Shown here one piece after another: positions 1 through 9,919 of a stretch of 64,000 nt of DNA. Source of the DNA: JAPPLB01 sp965204095. GTDB lineage: Bacteria > Acidobacteriota > Terriglobia > Bryobacterales > UBA6623. A model generated the notes under the pieces. The model did not search any database and was not told the origin of the DNA. It worked only from the letters and a program-made list of their open reading frames with translations. Both the position numbers and the translations under genes were made by a program. Position 1 is the first letter of the stretch. Each line of letters starts with the position of its first letter. The stretch lies in NCBI GenBank assembly GCA_965204095.1, contig OZ241991.1:2170001-2234000 (forward strand), in the 5' to 3' direction.

Positions 1-689
1 GTGACGCGCTCGAACTCCGGATGGTCCGCGAGGAAGGCGTCAACGGCGGCCGCCGGGCTGTCCTCGATCCAGGACGGCTCGCCGCCGGGCACATCGGCGA
101 GGTCGCGCATGATCGTATCCGCAGCGATCAGGTAGGAACCCTCCGTGACCATGGGCGCAAAGGCCTCCAGCTCCCGGCGAACGTGCTCCCGGCTGTGGTC
201 GGAATCGAGAAGGACGAGGGTCGTTTCATCCGGCTTGCGCAGAGCCTCGATCTGCCGAAGAACTTCCGGAGAAGCCGAATCGCCCTGGATCAGCGTGATC
301 AGCGATCCGACATCGTGCAGGGCCAACGTTTCGCGGAGACGTGCCGGCATGTCGATGTCCACTCCCACGACGCGCCCCTGGCCCAGGGCCTTGCAGAGGC
401 TCGCGTGGAAGAGCAGCGAGCCGCCCTGAAAAACCCCGGTCTCGATCACCAGGCTCGGACGCACTTCCCAAAAGACCTCCTGCAAGCGAACCAGATCGTC
501 GGGCAACTGCAGGACAGGCAGCCCCATCCAGGTAAAACCGTGATAGTAGCGCAGGCTCCAACCCGCACGCACCCACTGGCGCGAAATATGAGCGAACGCT
601 TCCCGGCCGTACAGTTCATGCGAGACGCATTCCTTGCCTGCCTCTTCGACGGCGAGAGTTCCAGCGTCCGTGTCGATAACAAGTTTCAT
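1..689 (-). CDS. CmcI/cephalosporin-hydroxylase family protein, C-terminus cut by window edge
   Basis: Reading leftward from the ATG at 689-687 gives 229 codons that run off the window. A Rossmann-type SAM-binding core is visible: ETGVFQGGS at about residues 83-91, acidic strand VGVDID at 107-113, and LLDSDHS at about 160-166. This is the pattern of the CmcI-like family, which groups with SAM-dependent methyltransferases and often lies in surface-polysaccharide or secondary-metabolite loci. A glycosyltransferase remnant to the right fits a polysaccharide setting. The family call is good; the substrate cannot be told. Confidence 0.8.
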   Translation of the reverse strand, partial: MKLVIDTDAGTLAVEEAGKECVSHELYGREAFAHISRQWVRAGWSLRYYHGFTWMGLPVLQLPDDLVRLQEVFWEVRPSLVIETGVFQGGSLLFHASLCKALGQGRVVGVDIDMPARLRETLALHDVGSLITLIQGDSASPEVLRQIEALRKPDETTLVLLDSDHSREHVRRELEAFAPMVTEGSYLIAADTIMRDLADVPGGEPSWIEDSPAAAVDAFLADHPEFERV

Positions 690-757
690 GGAACTGGCGT
701 TTGAAAGCCGCTCTTTCCGAACGGTCTTCCGCGAATCGAGACCATCGATCAGCCGCT

Positions 758-1009
758 TCAACGACTCCGGTTCGACCCGCTGCGGGCCCGGATGAACCGA
801 TCGGCGGTGCTCCCGAAACGCAGCAGGACAAGCTTCTCGTGAATGACCTTTCCCCAATAGTACTCCGGCGAGGCTCCCGGCAGTTGTTCGTACGGAGGCG
901 CGATAACCTTCCTGACCTCGGATTGCAGCAATAGCTCCAGCGCTTGACCGTCCGGGATCGAGCCTTTTGTCGATCGCCATTGTAGAACCTCTCGATGAAG
1001 ATCATGCAC
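758..1009 (-). CDS. Unrecognised 83-residue protein or gene remnant
   Basis: This minus-strand reading frame lies just upstream of the CmcI-like gene. Its middle (KVIAPPYEQLPGASPEYYWG) has the composition of a real protein, but no family was recognised. It is short, has no clear ribosome binding site, and sits beside an interrupted glycosyltransferase, so it may be the tail of a decayed polysaccharide gene. The flanking stretch 1010-1212 shows nothing else that can be supported. Confidence 0.3.
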   Translation of the reverse strand: MHDLHREVLQWRSTKGSIPDGQALELLLQSEVRKVIAPPYEQLPGASPEYYWGKVIHEKLVLLRFGSTADRFIRARSGSNRSR

Positions 1010-1212
1010 CGCAAGCCGGGCCGCCGGTCAACGTGTCGCCTGTCCAAAGATTCACAGAACCAATCATCCTTGTCCGCGGGTAGTCCGGCTTGCTCCCGTT
1101 CGCTTCTTCGTCGCTAAGACGCAAATTAGGGTTTCCCGATCGACAGACCGTCGTCTAATTGGCCGCCAATGCGAAGCCACCTCATAGAGCGGGTCTGGCT
1201 TGGGCTCATTGA

Positions 1213-1549
1213 TTGGCTGAGCGGATGCCTGGATGCACCTTTCTTATCGTCGGGAGTATCTTTGGCACACCAGAGCGGCAAAATAACGTCATCGCAACGG
1301 GCAGGGTCGAGGACCCCGCTTCGTATCTGCACGCCGCGGACATCTCTTTGTGTCCAATCGAGTTCGGAGGTGGCACCAAAATTAAGATGATCGAATCGCT
1401 GGCTGTCGGCCTTCCAACGGTCGTTTTTGAGGAAACGCGCTTTGGTACTAACGCTCGACACGGCGAGCACGTGTGGGTAGTCGAAAAAGACGAGGAGCAT
1501 ATCTACTCCGGCTTGTCCCTATTGTTGCAGGATAAAGCTCTCTATCTTA
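1213..1549 (+). pseudogene. Glycosyltransferase family 4 remnant, part before the IS
   Basis: The frame encodes the C-terminal Rossmann half of a GT4-type glycosyltransferase. RMPGCTFLIVG is followed by a GRVEDPASYLHAADISL segment and the nucleotide-sugar-binding stretch FGGGTKIKMIESLAVGLPTV. The N-terminal half is missing, because an in-frame TGA at 1210-1212 directly precedes the frame. The gene is broken again at 1549 by an IS630-type element. Its last 46 codons resume at 2649. The gene is dead; its former role was probably sugar transfer in surface-polysaccharide synthesis. Confidence 0.8.
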
Positions 1550-1605
1550 TTGACTCCCGCATAATATAAGGTAACCTTAAAGGGCTTTATCACGTCTTAC
1601 TAGAC

Positions 1606-2624
1606 ATGGGGAATCCGAGAGGAGTACGACGAGACTTCGAAGCTTTGGAGAAGCGGCGGCGAGAGGCCGTGCGGCTGGTAGTGGAGCAAGGCTGGAGTCA
1701 ATCGGCAGCGGCGCGGCAGGTGAAAGCGGCGCAACAGAGTGTGAGCCGCTGGGTGGGTGAGTATCGCCGTCGGGGCAGCGCTGGTTTGCGGCGCGCCGGG
1801 CGCGCCGGGCGCAAGCCGCTGCTGAACGCCGCGCAACGGGAACGCTTGACGGCGTTGCTGCTCGAAGGTCCCGAGGCGCACGGCTTCCCGACGCCGCTGT
1901 GGACTTGCCCGCGGGTGGTTCGCCTGATCCGGGACGAGTTCGGGGTTGACTACCACGAAGGCCACGTCTGGAAGGTCCTGCGGGGGCTGGGCTGGAGCCC
2001 GCAACGCCCGGTCGGCCAGGCGCGCGAGCGCAACGAAGAAGCGATCCGCACCTGGAAGCGCAAGACCTGGCCCGGCCTAAAAAAAAAGCCCACGCCGAAG
2101 GCCGCACCATAGTCTTCATCGACGAAAGCGGATTGAGTCAGAAGCCGCACCGTTGCCGCAGTTGGGCGCCACGCGGGAAGACGCCCATCCTACAGTTCAA
2201 CTTCAACTGGCAGAGGCTTTCCGTCTCAGCGGGCCTGACGCTGCGCAACTTCTACTTCCGGCTCTATCCCGGCGCGATCCGACAAGCCGAGGTGATCGAC
2301 TTTCTCAAAGCGCTCGTGCGTCACATCGAGCAACCGTTGCTGATCGTCTGGGATCGATTGCCAGCCCACCGCAGCCGCTTGGTGCGGGAGTTCATCGAAC
2401 TCTCCGAAGGGCACATCGTGACGGAGTACTTGCCGGCTTATGCCCCGGAACTGAATCCGGTGGAATACATCTGGTCGTACTGGAAGCAGCACGAACTGCC
2501 GAATGTTTGTCCCAAAGACTACGGGCAGCTGAGCCGGCGCGCCCGCCGAGCGCTGCGCCGCATGCAACGCAAACCGCGCTTGGTCACGGCCTTCTGGAAG
2601 CAGTCTTCTCTTTGCTTTGATTAA
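1606..2624 (+). CDS. IS630-family transposase made from two frames (frameshift at A9)
   Basis: The first frame (1606-2112, 168 aa) holds two helix-turn-helix units, seen in LVVEQGWSQSAAARQVKAAQ. The second (open through 2624) holds the DDE catalytic core: first D in VFIDESG, second D in IVWDRLPAHRS and E in NPVEYIW. The frames are joined by a -1 shift on nine adenines at 2079-2087. Read this way the protein is about 338 residues, normal for the family, and the catalytic triad is intact. Programmed frameshifting on A-runs is known in IS630 elements, so this is probably expression control and not decay. It is the only gene of the element. Confidence 0.85.
2079..2087 (+). other. Candidate programmed -1 frameshift site
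   Basis: A run of nine A residues lies where the transposase must slip from the helix-turn-helix frame into the DDE frame. After the slip the protein reads KKAHAEGRTIVFIDESG, which restores the first catalytic aspartate. Confidence 0.65.
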
Positions 2625-2648
2625 CTCTGTATTATGCGGGACTCAATA

Positions 2649-2791
2649 AGCTCTCAAGAGAGGGAAGACGATACGTCATGAGGAATCATGAATGGCGCGA
2701 TTCATCGGCCCGACTCGAAGAGTCGTTGATGGACCTGGTTTCCACTGCATCAGTTGGGCCGCGTCGCCGACAAGCGTTAAGACGTGACTAG
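2649..2791 (+). pseudogene. Glycosyltransferase family 4 remnant, part after the IS
   Basis: The bases after the right TA continue the interrupted glycosyltransferase: KLSREGRRYVMRNHEWRDSS, then a SARLEESLMDLV helix typical of the GT4 C-terminus, ending at TAG 2789-2791. There is no start codon of its own in a sensible place, so this is only the severed tail. Confidence 0.8.
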
Positions 2792-2830
2792 TATGCAAGC
2801 TACTGGTGAGCCGTAGATGAGACGCAATTC

Positions 2831-5326
2831 ATGTGCTTCGTTCCTATGATTCCACAACCAAGTCTACTCCGTAATCTGGCCAGTGATTTGAGCTTCGGTC
2901 TCCGTCGGTATAGACGAAGGCCGGGGATGCTCCTTTTAATACTCATCACGATCGCCGCCGCTGTAGGCGGGACTACAGTGGTATTCGTTGCAGTCAACGA
3001 GATTCTCTATAGACCCCTTCCGTTTCCTGATCCCGACCAACTGATAATGATCCGAAGAGGTGGGCGTTTGCTTGAAGGTTCCGCAGGGGATCGACGGCTG
3101 ACCAACATCAGGACTGTCAAGGCGTTCCAGGACGTAGCCATGTACCGCGACGGTGACGTCAACGTCGAGATCGCAGGACAAGCCTATCGAGTTCGCGCGG
3201 CGGAGATTTCTTCCTCATTCGTAGACACGCTACGGATCCGCTTCGTTGCCGGCCCCGGCATCATAGAAGGATCGACGTACCAAGTGGGTTTCGTCAGCCA
3301 TCGCTTCTGGCGCCAGACCCTGGGAGCGGAACCGCATGTCGATAAACTCTCGCTCAGCGTCAATGGACGTCCAATACAGATCCGTGGGGTTGTAGCACCC
3401 GCGCATACCCTGCCCGCCGGTGTTGACATCTGGATTCCACTGGGCGCCGCAGGGGCTGCCTTTTTGCGAGGTGCCGTCTTCTACCATATTCTTGTCCGAC
3501 TTGACCCAAATTACAATCTCGGGCAGGCTCAAGCTATGCTTGAGGTTTTGTCCGACCGGATAAGCCGGGCGCGGCTTGGTAGGCGCACCTCCTCTCCCAG
3601 ACAACCTGTCGCGATTCCCCTCAAGGAGTACCTGTCCGCCTCCTCAAGGACTCGAATACTTGCTCTATTCATGGCGTCCTGCGTGCTGTTTCTGATCGCG
3701 ATGGTCAATACTGCGAATCTGTTCTTGATTGACAGCAGTGAACGACTCGGCGAATTTTCGATGCGGGTTGCTCTTGGAGCAACGTTTCCCAACGTCGTAA
3801 GGCAGTTGCTTTGCGAGGCGCTTCTCCTTACCCTATTAGGTGGCGGCGCGGGTCTTGGGGTTGCAGTATTGCTCCTTGACGTTACGAAATCGATCATTCC
3901 CATCGGGCCCTTCTTTCAATCTCTAGTTGAGTTCGACACCACCACAGTGGCATTTGCGATCTGCCTCGCCCTGATGGTCTCGGCCTCGTGCGCGATCCTG
4001 TCGGCGTTCCACATCCGGCGGGCCCTCTTGAGCGCTTCGGCCACCTATCGACCAAATACGAACATCGTACTCCGACCCAGCCGTATTCAAAATGCTTTGG
4101 TGGCACTACAAGTGGGTTTGGCAGTGTCGCTGCTCGTTATGGCGGGTCTGCTGGGAGAAACGTATTGGAATCTGATGAGAAAGGATCTTGGATTCCAGCC
4201 AAGAGGCGTAGTTACTGCAGATGTAGATTTGGCTAGCAGTGAGTACTCGGATCCAATTGCTGTGATATCTTACTATCGCCTATTCCTCGACAGGCTCAAA
4301 TCACTGCCTGGAGTCCAGTCAGTCGCCGCGGTTAACTCCCTACCCTTGAGTGGAAAACCGAGTATTTCGGTTCGGATCTCGACTGCGGAGGGAAGGGCTG
4401 CTCCTGTGGATCCCGTGTTTGCGGGCTACCGAGTCGTCACGCTAGCCTATTTTCAAACAATGGGTATTCGGCTACTACGCGGGCGCAATTTCGACTACGT
4501 AGACAAGCGAATTGGTCTAACAGCCAGGAGATCTTTGCACGAAGCACTTCGATCATCCAACATCGGTACTCATCAGGAAATAGTGAACAGCTCAGCGGTC
4601 GTCAATGAAAGTTTTGCCAGGAGTCTATGGGGCGCGCAAGATCCCATCGGCAGAAAGTTTGAGCACCGCATCGGGGAGCTTCGGATGGTATATACGGTCA
4701 TCGGCGAAGTCAACGATATCAAACATGCGAACCTACGCGAGCACGCCATGCCGGAATTCTACATTATTCACGATCAACAGCCCTCCTCCTTTATGAGTAT
4801 GATCGTTCAGTGCCATGTCAATTGCAACTCCCTGCCAGGTGGGATCAGGAGGGCAGCGAAAATGACTGACGCGAGTCAGCCGATCTCCCTCGTTCGCCCT
4901 ATGAACATGGTCCTGCGTAGTTCCATCCAAAACACTTGGCTCACCGCCCTTCACGTGTCGATCTTCGCCACAGTGGCCCTTCTCATAGCGGGCCTGGGTA
5001 TGTTCGCTACGATTCGATCCTTAGCCTTGAAAAGGAGACGGGAGTGTGTATTGAGAATAGCGCTAGGTTGCCCTCCCGCCAGAGCTGCGTACGAGCTCTG
5101 TAGGGCCTCTTTGCTCACCGTTTGCGTTGGTATCGCTCTCGGAGGCGGTCTTAGCTTCATTGGACAGAGGGCTATCTCCTCTGTTTTTCTTGATTCCAGC
5201 AACCGTCCTCTGGAGACGCTGACCGCCGTGGTGCTTCTGGTGCTAACGGTTGCAATCCTCGCCGCTTGGATACCCACGAGAACCATCCGAGCTGTACAGC
5301 CTGCCTCAACTCTCAAGGATCTCTGA
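2831..5326 (+). CDS. ADOP-type duplicated FtsX/MacB permease
   Basis: The protein has 831 residues with the two-fold layout of the acidobacterial duplicated orphan permeases. A first TM helix lies near residues 35-57, then a MacB-type periplasmic domain, three FtsX helices around 285-400, a second leading helix near 425-445, a second periplasmic domain, and three C-terminal helices from about 710 to 820. No ATPase gene adjoins it, as is usual for this family. Such permeases are thought to work with MacB-like ATPases in export or envelope signalling; the substrate is unknown. The ATG at 2846 is an alternative start. Confidence 0.85.
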   Translation: MCFVPMIPQPSLLRNLASDLSFGLRRYRRRPGMLLLILITIAAAVGGTTVVFVAVNEILYRPLPFPDPDQLIMIRRGGRLLEGSAGDRRLTNIRTVKAFQDVAMYRDGDVNVEIAGQAYRVRAAEISSSFVDTLRIRFVAGPGIIEGSTYQVGFVSHRFWRQTLGAEPHVDKLSLSVNGRPIQIRGVVAPAHTLPAGVDIWIPLGAAGAAFLRGAVFYHILVRLDPNYNLGQAQAMLEVLSDRISRARLGRRTSSPRQPVAIPLKEYLSASSRTRILALFMASCVLFLIAMVNTANLFLIDSSERLGEFSMRVALGATFPNVVRQLLCEALLLTLLGGGAGLGVAVLLLDVTKSIIPIGPFFQSLVEFDTTTVAFAICLALMVSASCAILSAFHIRRALLSASATYRPNTNIVLRPSRIQNALVALQVGLAVSLLVMAGLLGETYWNLMRKDLGFQPRGVVTADVDLASSEYSDPIAVISYYRLFLDRLKSLPGVQSVAAVNSLPLSGKPSISVRISTAEGRAAPVDPVFAGYRVVTLAYFQTMGIRLLRGRNFDYVDKRIGLTARRSLHEALRSSNIGTHQEIVNSSAVVNESFARSLWGAQDPIGRKFEHRIGELRMVYTVIGEVNDIKHANLREHAMPEFYIIHDQQPSSFMSMIVQCHVNCNSLPGGIRRAAKMTDASQPISLVRPMNMVLRSSIQNTWLTALHVSIFATVALLIAGLGMFATIRSLALKRRRECVLRIALGCPPARAAYELCRASLLTVCVGIALGGGLSFIGQRAISSVFLDSSNRPLETLTAVVLLVLTVAILAAWIPTRTIRAVQPASTLKDL

Positions 5327-5701
5327 ACACCACCCTGTTAAGCCAGCTTCTAGTTGCAACCCAGTCCTTCACGGTATTCGTGTCGGGACTCTCGTGCGCT
5401 CACGCAGCGGGTTTCCCACAGTGTGACACCGCAAAACGGAGCCCCCATTCCGCGGCAACCAGCGTAGGCGGCGAGTAGTAGTCCGAAGGCAGTGGCTTGA
5501 TCGGGGCGATGAAACCGAAACGACCAGACCCGCCCGTGGCGGCGTCAATTGGCTGAATGGCCCTCCGGGCCGAATCGAGCCTGTCTTCGCTCGGTGCAAT
5601 GGCATCCCTCTCCAGATGCCTCCTTCCTGGACACGGACCACGGCCGGCCGCTTGTCGCCTCCTCGAGCTGCCGATATACTTCAATTGCGAGATCGTTCGC
5701 T
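5327..5701. other. 375-base intergenic stretch
   Basis: No convincing gene lies between the permease stop and the GTG of the next gene. A minus-strand frame at about 5400-5684 contains a protein-like piece (GFIAPIKPLPSDYYSPPTL), but it lacks a ribosome binding site and a recognisable family, so it is at most a remnant. Confidence 0.4.
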
Positions 5702-8395
5702 GTGCGAATCAAGCCAGCTCCCATAATCGGTGCGTTCTCGGCGCTTCTTTGTCTGTGCTTTGTCCCCTCCGCGGGCGCTCAGTCCGGCGCGGACGCCGTC
5801 GAGTTCTTCGAGACCCGCGTCCGGCCGGTTCTTGCCGAGAACTGCTTCGCTTGCCACACGTCCACGAAGCTCGGCGGCCTCGAGATGATCTCGCGGAGCG
5901 CGCTCATCAAGGGCGGCAACTCGGGACCCGCCATTCAGCCGGGCCACCCCGAGCGGAGCCTGCTTCTCAAGGCCGTGAAGCATACCCACGAACGCCTGAA
6001 GATGCCGCCCCAAGGCAAGCTCACCGACGAGCAGATCGGTCACATCTCGGTGTGGATTCGCGACGGCGCCGTTTGGCCGGACACCCCGGCGACCCAAGCC
6101 GGCGATGCATTCCGAATCACGGACGAAGAACGGAACTTCTGGTCGTTCCGGCCCGTTCGCGAGCCCGAGCCGCCCAAAGTTCGCGACGAGGCGCGAGCAA
6201 CAACGCCGATCGACCGCTTCGTCCTCAAGAGGCTCGAAGACAACGGTCTCGAACCGTCGCCGCCCGCAGACAAACGCACGCTGCTGCGGCGGGCCTACCT
6301 GGACTTGATCGGCCTGCCCCCCACGCCCAGGCAAGTACGCGCCTTTGTCGAAGACGACGCCCCGGATGCCTTCGCCAACGTTGTGGACGATTTGCTGGCG
6401 TCGCCGCGATACGGCGAGCGCTGGGGCCGCTACTGGCTCGACGTAGCCCGTTATTCGGACGACAAGCTGAACTCCACCCAGATGGAGCCCTATCCGCAGG
6501 CTTATCGTTACCGCGACTGGGTGATCAAGGCGTTCAACGACGACATGCCCTACAACCTGTTCGTGAAGGCGCAGATCGCCGGCGACTTCCTCGAAGGCGG
6601 CAAGAACCCCGATCTGGTTGCCGGTCTGGCTTTCTACGGACTCAGCCCGCAGTTCCAGGACGACCGCATCGACGCCACCGGACGAGGCTTCCTGGGACTG
6701 ACCGTGCAATGCGCACAGTGCCACGACCACAAGTTCGACCCCATCCCGACCGAGGACTACTACGCGCTGCTCGGCGTCTTCAATAGCAGCAAGGTCGACG
6801 AATTTCCGCTCGCCGACGAGAAGACGGTCGCCGAGTATCAAAAGAAAACGGCGGAGATTGCAAAGGAGCAGAAGCAACTCGACGAGTTTCTGGGGACACA
6901 GGCTCGCCAGTTGGTCGAGGTGCTGGCCAGCAACACCTCGTCGTATCTGGAAGCCGCCTGGAACGTACTCGGCCCTCTCCGGCGCGGCGTGCCCGAAGTC
7001 GCGCATGAATTCCTCCTGGACGAGGAAACGCTCGAGCGTTGGGTACGGTACCTGGATCACTCGCCCCGCGACCACCCGCTGCTCGATCGATTCGATGAAT
7101 TTCTGACGGATCCATCCCCCGGGAATCTGCGCCCTTGGGCCGCCGGGATGGAGACTCTCGTGCTCGACCTGCTGCGAGAGAAACGGCGGATCGACAAAGA
7201 GAACGAAATCCGGCTCGGCGGCGAGGACAGCAGCCGCGCGCGCAATGAAGTCGAGTTGCTGTCACTGGAACGCGACCGGCATTTCCTCTGGCGCGACCTT
7301 GGCTCGGCGCAGGCTCTCGATGCGGCCTTGGGGTTGGACCACGGTGTGCTCTACTACGCGGGCGCTGAGATCGATCGCTTTCTTCCCGCCGCATGGCGCG
7401 AACACGCTGATCGCCTGAGAGCAAAGATCGAGAGCCTACACGAAACTCTTCCGGAGAAGTACCCGTTCCTGCACGTTGTTCATGACAAGGACGATCCGAA
7501 GAACGAGCATGTTCACATCCGCGGCAGCAAGGACAATCTCGGCGCGGAAGTGCCGCGTCGCTTTCTCAGCATCCTTGGAGGGCGCGAGTTCAAGACGGGA
7601 AGCGGCCGGCTCGATCTGGCGGAAGCGATTGCGGGGCCGGACAATCCACTCACCGCACGGGTCATGGTCAACCGGGCCTGGCTGCACCATTTTGGCCGGG
7701 GCATCGTCAACACGCCGAGCAATTTCGGACGGATGGGAGAGAAACCGAGCCATCCGAAGCTGCTCGACTATCTGGCGACGCGGTTTGTAAAGAACGGCTG
7801 GTCGATCAAGGCGATGCATCGCGAGATCATGATGTCGGACACCTATGCCCGCAGCTCGGAGAGCGTTGGAAAGAATGAACGGGTCGACCCCGACAATCGG
7901 CTGTTCTGGCGAGCGAACCGCCGCCGCCTGGACGTCGAGGCGCTGCGGGATTCGCTGCTTCAGGTTTCAGGCAACCTGGAGTTGTCCGGCGGCGGCGAGC
8001 CAACGCTGGTTTCCGACCCTGCGAACCGGCGGCGGACGGTGTATTCCTACGTGAGCCGCCGCAAGCTCGACAAGAGTCTCGGCCTGTTCGATTTCCCGAA
8101 CCCGAATCGGACGAGCCCGCAACGCATCGGCACGAATACCCCGCTGCAGGGCCTTTTCTTTCTCAACAGCGAATTTGTCATGCGCCAGGCCGAGCGGTTG
8201 AGCGACCGCCTGATCGACGAAGCCGGTTGGGATGACGCCGCACGAATCCGCCGCGCCTACTGGCTGGTCTACGGCAGGCCGCCCAAGGAGGAAGAGCTGG
8301 CCATGGGGCATGAATACCTCAGGGGCGGCGCCGGGGCCTGGCCGAGCTATGCACAGGCCCTTTTGAGTTCGAACGAGTTCCTTTATATTCAGTGA
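5702..8395 (+). CDS. Secreted PSCyt1-DUF1549-DUF1553 (PSD1) protein
   Basis: The GTG at 5702 is chosen because it directly precedes a signal peptide (hydrophobic to about residue 23, likely cut after AGA), giving 897 residues. A cytochrome-type heme motif CFACH lies at residues 48-52 and a further CAQCH in the middle. DUF1549 follows (PIDRFVLKRLEDNGLEP onward) and DUF1553 closes the protein (RVMVNRAWLHHFGRGIV). These proteins are common in Planctomycetes and Acidobacteria and nearly always precede a DUF1501 gene, as here. The pair is thought to act in the periplasm on complex organic matter, but the reaction is not established. Confidence 0.9.
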   Translation: MRIKPAPIIGAFSALLCLCFVPSAGAQSGADAVEFFETRVRPVLAENCFACHTSTKLGGLEMISRSALIKGGNSGPAIQPGHPERSLLLKAVKHTHERLKMPPQGKLTDEQIGHISVWIRDGAVWPDTPATQAGDAFRITDEERNFWSFRPVREPEPPKVRDEARATTPIDRFVLKRLEDNGLEPSPPADKRTLLRRAYLDLIGLPPTPRQVRAFVEDDAPDAFANVVDDLLASPRYGERWGRYWLDVARYSDDKLNSTQMEPYPQAYRYRDWVIKAFNDDMPYNLFVKAQIAGDFLEGGKNPDLVAGLAFYGLSPQFQDDRIDATGRGFLGLTVQCAQCHDHKFDPIPTEDYYALLGVFNSSKVDEFPLADEKTVAEYQKKTAEIAKEQKQLDEFLGTQARQLVEVLASNTSSYLEAAWNVLGPLRRGVPEVAHEFLLDEETLERWVRYLDHSPRDHPLLDRFDEFLTDPSPGNLRPWAAGMETLVLDLLREKRRIDKENEIRLGGEDSSRARNEVELLSLERDRHFLWRDLGSAQALDAALGLDHGVLYYAGAEIDRFLPAAWREHADRLRAKIESLHETLPEKYPFLHVVHDKDDPKNEHVHIRGSKDNLGAEVPRRFLSILGGREFKTGSGRLDLAEAIAGPDNPLTARVMVNRAWLHHFGRGIVNTPSNFGRMGEKPSHPKLLDYLATRFVKNGWSIKAMHREIMMSDTYARSSESVGKNERVDPDNRLFWRANRRRLDVEALRDSLLQVSGNLELSGGGEPTLVSDPANRRRTVYSYVSRRKLDKSLGLFDFPNPNRTSPQRIGTNTPLQGLFFLNSEFVMRQAERLSDRLIDEAGWDDAARIRRAYWLVYGRPPKEEELAMGHEYLRGGAGAWPSYAQALLSSNEFLYIQ

Positions 8396-9807
8396 TGAAG
8401 AGAGGTCCCATGCCGATGCCACCCGGAACCATCAGCCGCCGCGCCATGCTGCGCAGCGTCGGGACGGGATTGGGCGCCGTCGGGCTGGCTCGCACGCTGG
8501 CCGCCGGCACGAGTTCGCCGAATCCCCTCGCCGTCAGAGAGCCGCACTTTCCCGCCAAGGCGAAGCACGTGATCCATCTGTTTCTCAACGGCGGCGCTTC
8601 GCAGGTCGACAGCTTCGACTACAAGCCCATGCTCGACAAGTACAACGGGAAGCCCTATCCCGGCGGGAATCTCAAGACGGAGCGCAAGACGGGCGCGCTG
8701 ATGCGCTCGCCTTTCGAGTTCAAGGAATTCGGCGAGAGCGGCCTGAAGATCAGTGAGATCTTCTCGAAGCTCGGGACGTGCGCCGACGACCTCTGCATCG
8801 TGAAGTCGATGTACACCGATCTGCCGTTCCATGAGCCGTCGCTGTTCATGCTGAACTGCGGCCACCGGGTCGCGGGACATCCCTCGATGGGGGCCTGGCT
8901 GACGTACGGCCTCGGTACCGAGAACCAGGATCTGCCGGGCTATATCGTGATGTGTCCCGGACTGCCGGTGATCGGACCGCAGTTGTGGTCATCGGCGTTC
9001 CTGCCGGGAAGCTTTCAAGGCGCCTACGTGCGCAACGACGAGGAAGACCCCGAGAAGCTCGTCTCCTACGTGCGCAACCCGCGCCTTCGTCCCGAGCAAC
9101 AGGCTCGTCAAGTCGAGTTGCTGGGCAAGCTCAACCGCAGGCACCTCGGCCAACAGGGTCACGCTCCGGAACTGGAAGCGACGATCCACTCGATGGAAGT
9201 CGCGTTCCGCATGCAGGTCGAAGCGCTCGATGCGTTCGACGTTCGCAACGAGAGCGCCAAGACACGCGAACGCTACGGCGACGGCGACTTTGCGCGCGGC
9301 TGCCTGATTGCCCGGCGGCTTGTCGAGCGCGGCGTCCGCATGGTGCAGGTCTACTACGGCAACATGCAGCCTTGGGACACCCACCAGGACATCCAGCGCA
9401 TGCGCAAGCTGACGGCCGATTCGGATGCGCCGATGGCGGCGCTGATTCAGGATCTGAAGGCGTCAGGGCTGCTTGATGAGACGATCGTGCTGATCAGCGG
9501 CGAGTTCGGGCGCACTCCGACGGTCGAAGTCAGCGGACGCATCTCGGTGCAAAACGGCCGCGATCACAACAGCCACGGTTTCTCGGCCGTGCTGGCGGGA
9601 GGCGGGTTCAAGGGAGGCCTGGCCTACGGCAACACTGACGACTTCGGGTTCAAGGCGGAAGAAAACCCCGTCCACCCGCACGACCTGCACGCCACGATGC
9701 TGCACTTGATGGGCTTCGATCACACCCGCCTCACCTATCGCCACAGCGGCCGGGACTACCGCCTCACGGATGTCGAGGGGAAGGTGGTGGAGGCGCTGCT
9801 GGCTTGA
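8395..9807 (+). CDS. Tat-exported DUF1501 (sulfatase-like fold) protein
   Basis: The ATG at 8395 overlaps the stop of the PSD1 gene (TGATG), so the two are translationally coupled. The N-terminus carries a twin-arginine signal (ISRRAMLRSVGTGLG). The body shows DUF1501 landmarks: HLFLNGGASQVDSFDYKP near the start, SGEFGRTP and GRDHNSHGFSAVLAGGGFKG towards the end, the latter metal-binding in the alkaline-phosphatase/sulfatase superfamily. Its 470 residues match the family. It is predicted to be periplasmic and to work with the upstream heme protein. Confidence 0.9.
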   Translation: MKRGPMPMPPGTISRRAMLRSVGTGLGAVGLARTLAAGTSSPNPLAVREPHFPAKAKHVIHLFLNGGASQVDSFDYKPMLDKYNGKPYPGGNLKTERKTGALMRSPFEFKEFGESGLKISEIFSKLGTCADDLCIVKSMYTDLPFHEPSLFMLNCGHRVAGHPSMGAWLTYGLGTENQDLPGYIVMCPGLPVIGPQLWSSAFLPGSFQGAYVRNDEEDPEKLVSYVRNPRLRPEQQARQVELLGKLNRRHLGQQGHAPELEATIHSMEVAFRMQVEALDAFDVRNESAKTRERYGDGDFARGCLIARRLVERGVRMVQVYYGNMQPWDTHQDIQRMRKLTADSDAPMAALIQDLKASGLLDETIVLISGEFGRTPTVEVSGRISVQNGRDHNSHGFSAVLAGGGFKGGLAYGNTDDFGFKAEENPVHPHDLHATMLHLMGFDHTRLTYRHSGRDYRLTDVEGKVVEALLA

Positions 9808-9919
9808 GTTGGTAGACCCTGTTCAATAGAGAAAGAGCACGAGGTTCTACAACCGGGTCGTCGGCCCAGCCGAAATTCCACGCTGCGGTCGAGCGGGTTA
9901 GTGTGAACGAGAAGATTGA

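Larger units (their letters stand above)
1550..2646 (+). mobile_element. IS630-family insertion sequence flanked by a TA duplication
   Basis: The element is 1,097 bp with 17-bp terminal inverted repeats, left TTGACTCCCGCATAATA (1550-1566) and right its complement with one mismatch (2630-2646). TA dinucleotides at 1548-1549 and 2647-2648 are the expected IS630/Tc1-type target duplication. Removing the element and one TA joins the two halves of the glycosyltransferase in frame (DKALYL-KLSREGRR), which fixes the ends to the base. Confidence 0.9.

Noticed and set aside
2079..2087. Transposase inactivated by a frameshift
   Set aside because: The shift lies exactly on a nine-A run, both frames are otherwise intact and the catalytic residues are kept, so programmed slippage is the better reading.
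5681..7075. Long minus-strand open frame opposite the PSD1 gene
   Set aside because: A shadow of high-GC coding sequence: the plus strand has clear family motifs, and the antisense product has no recognisable domain.
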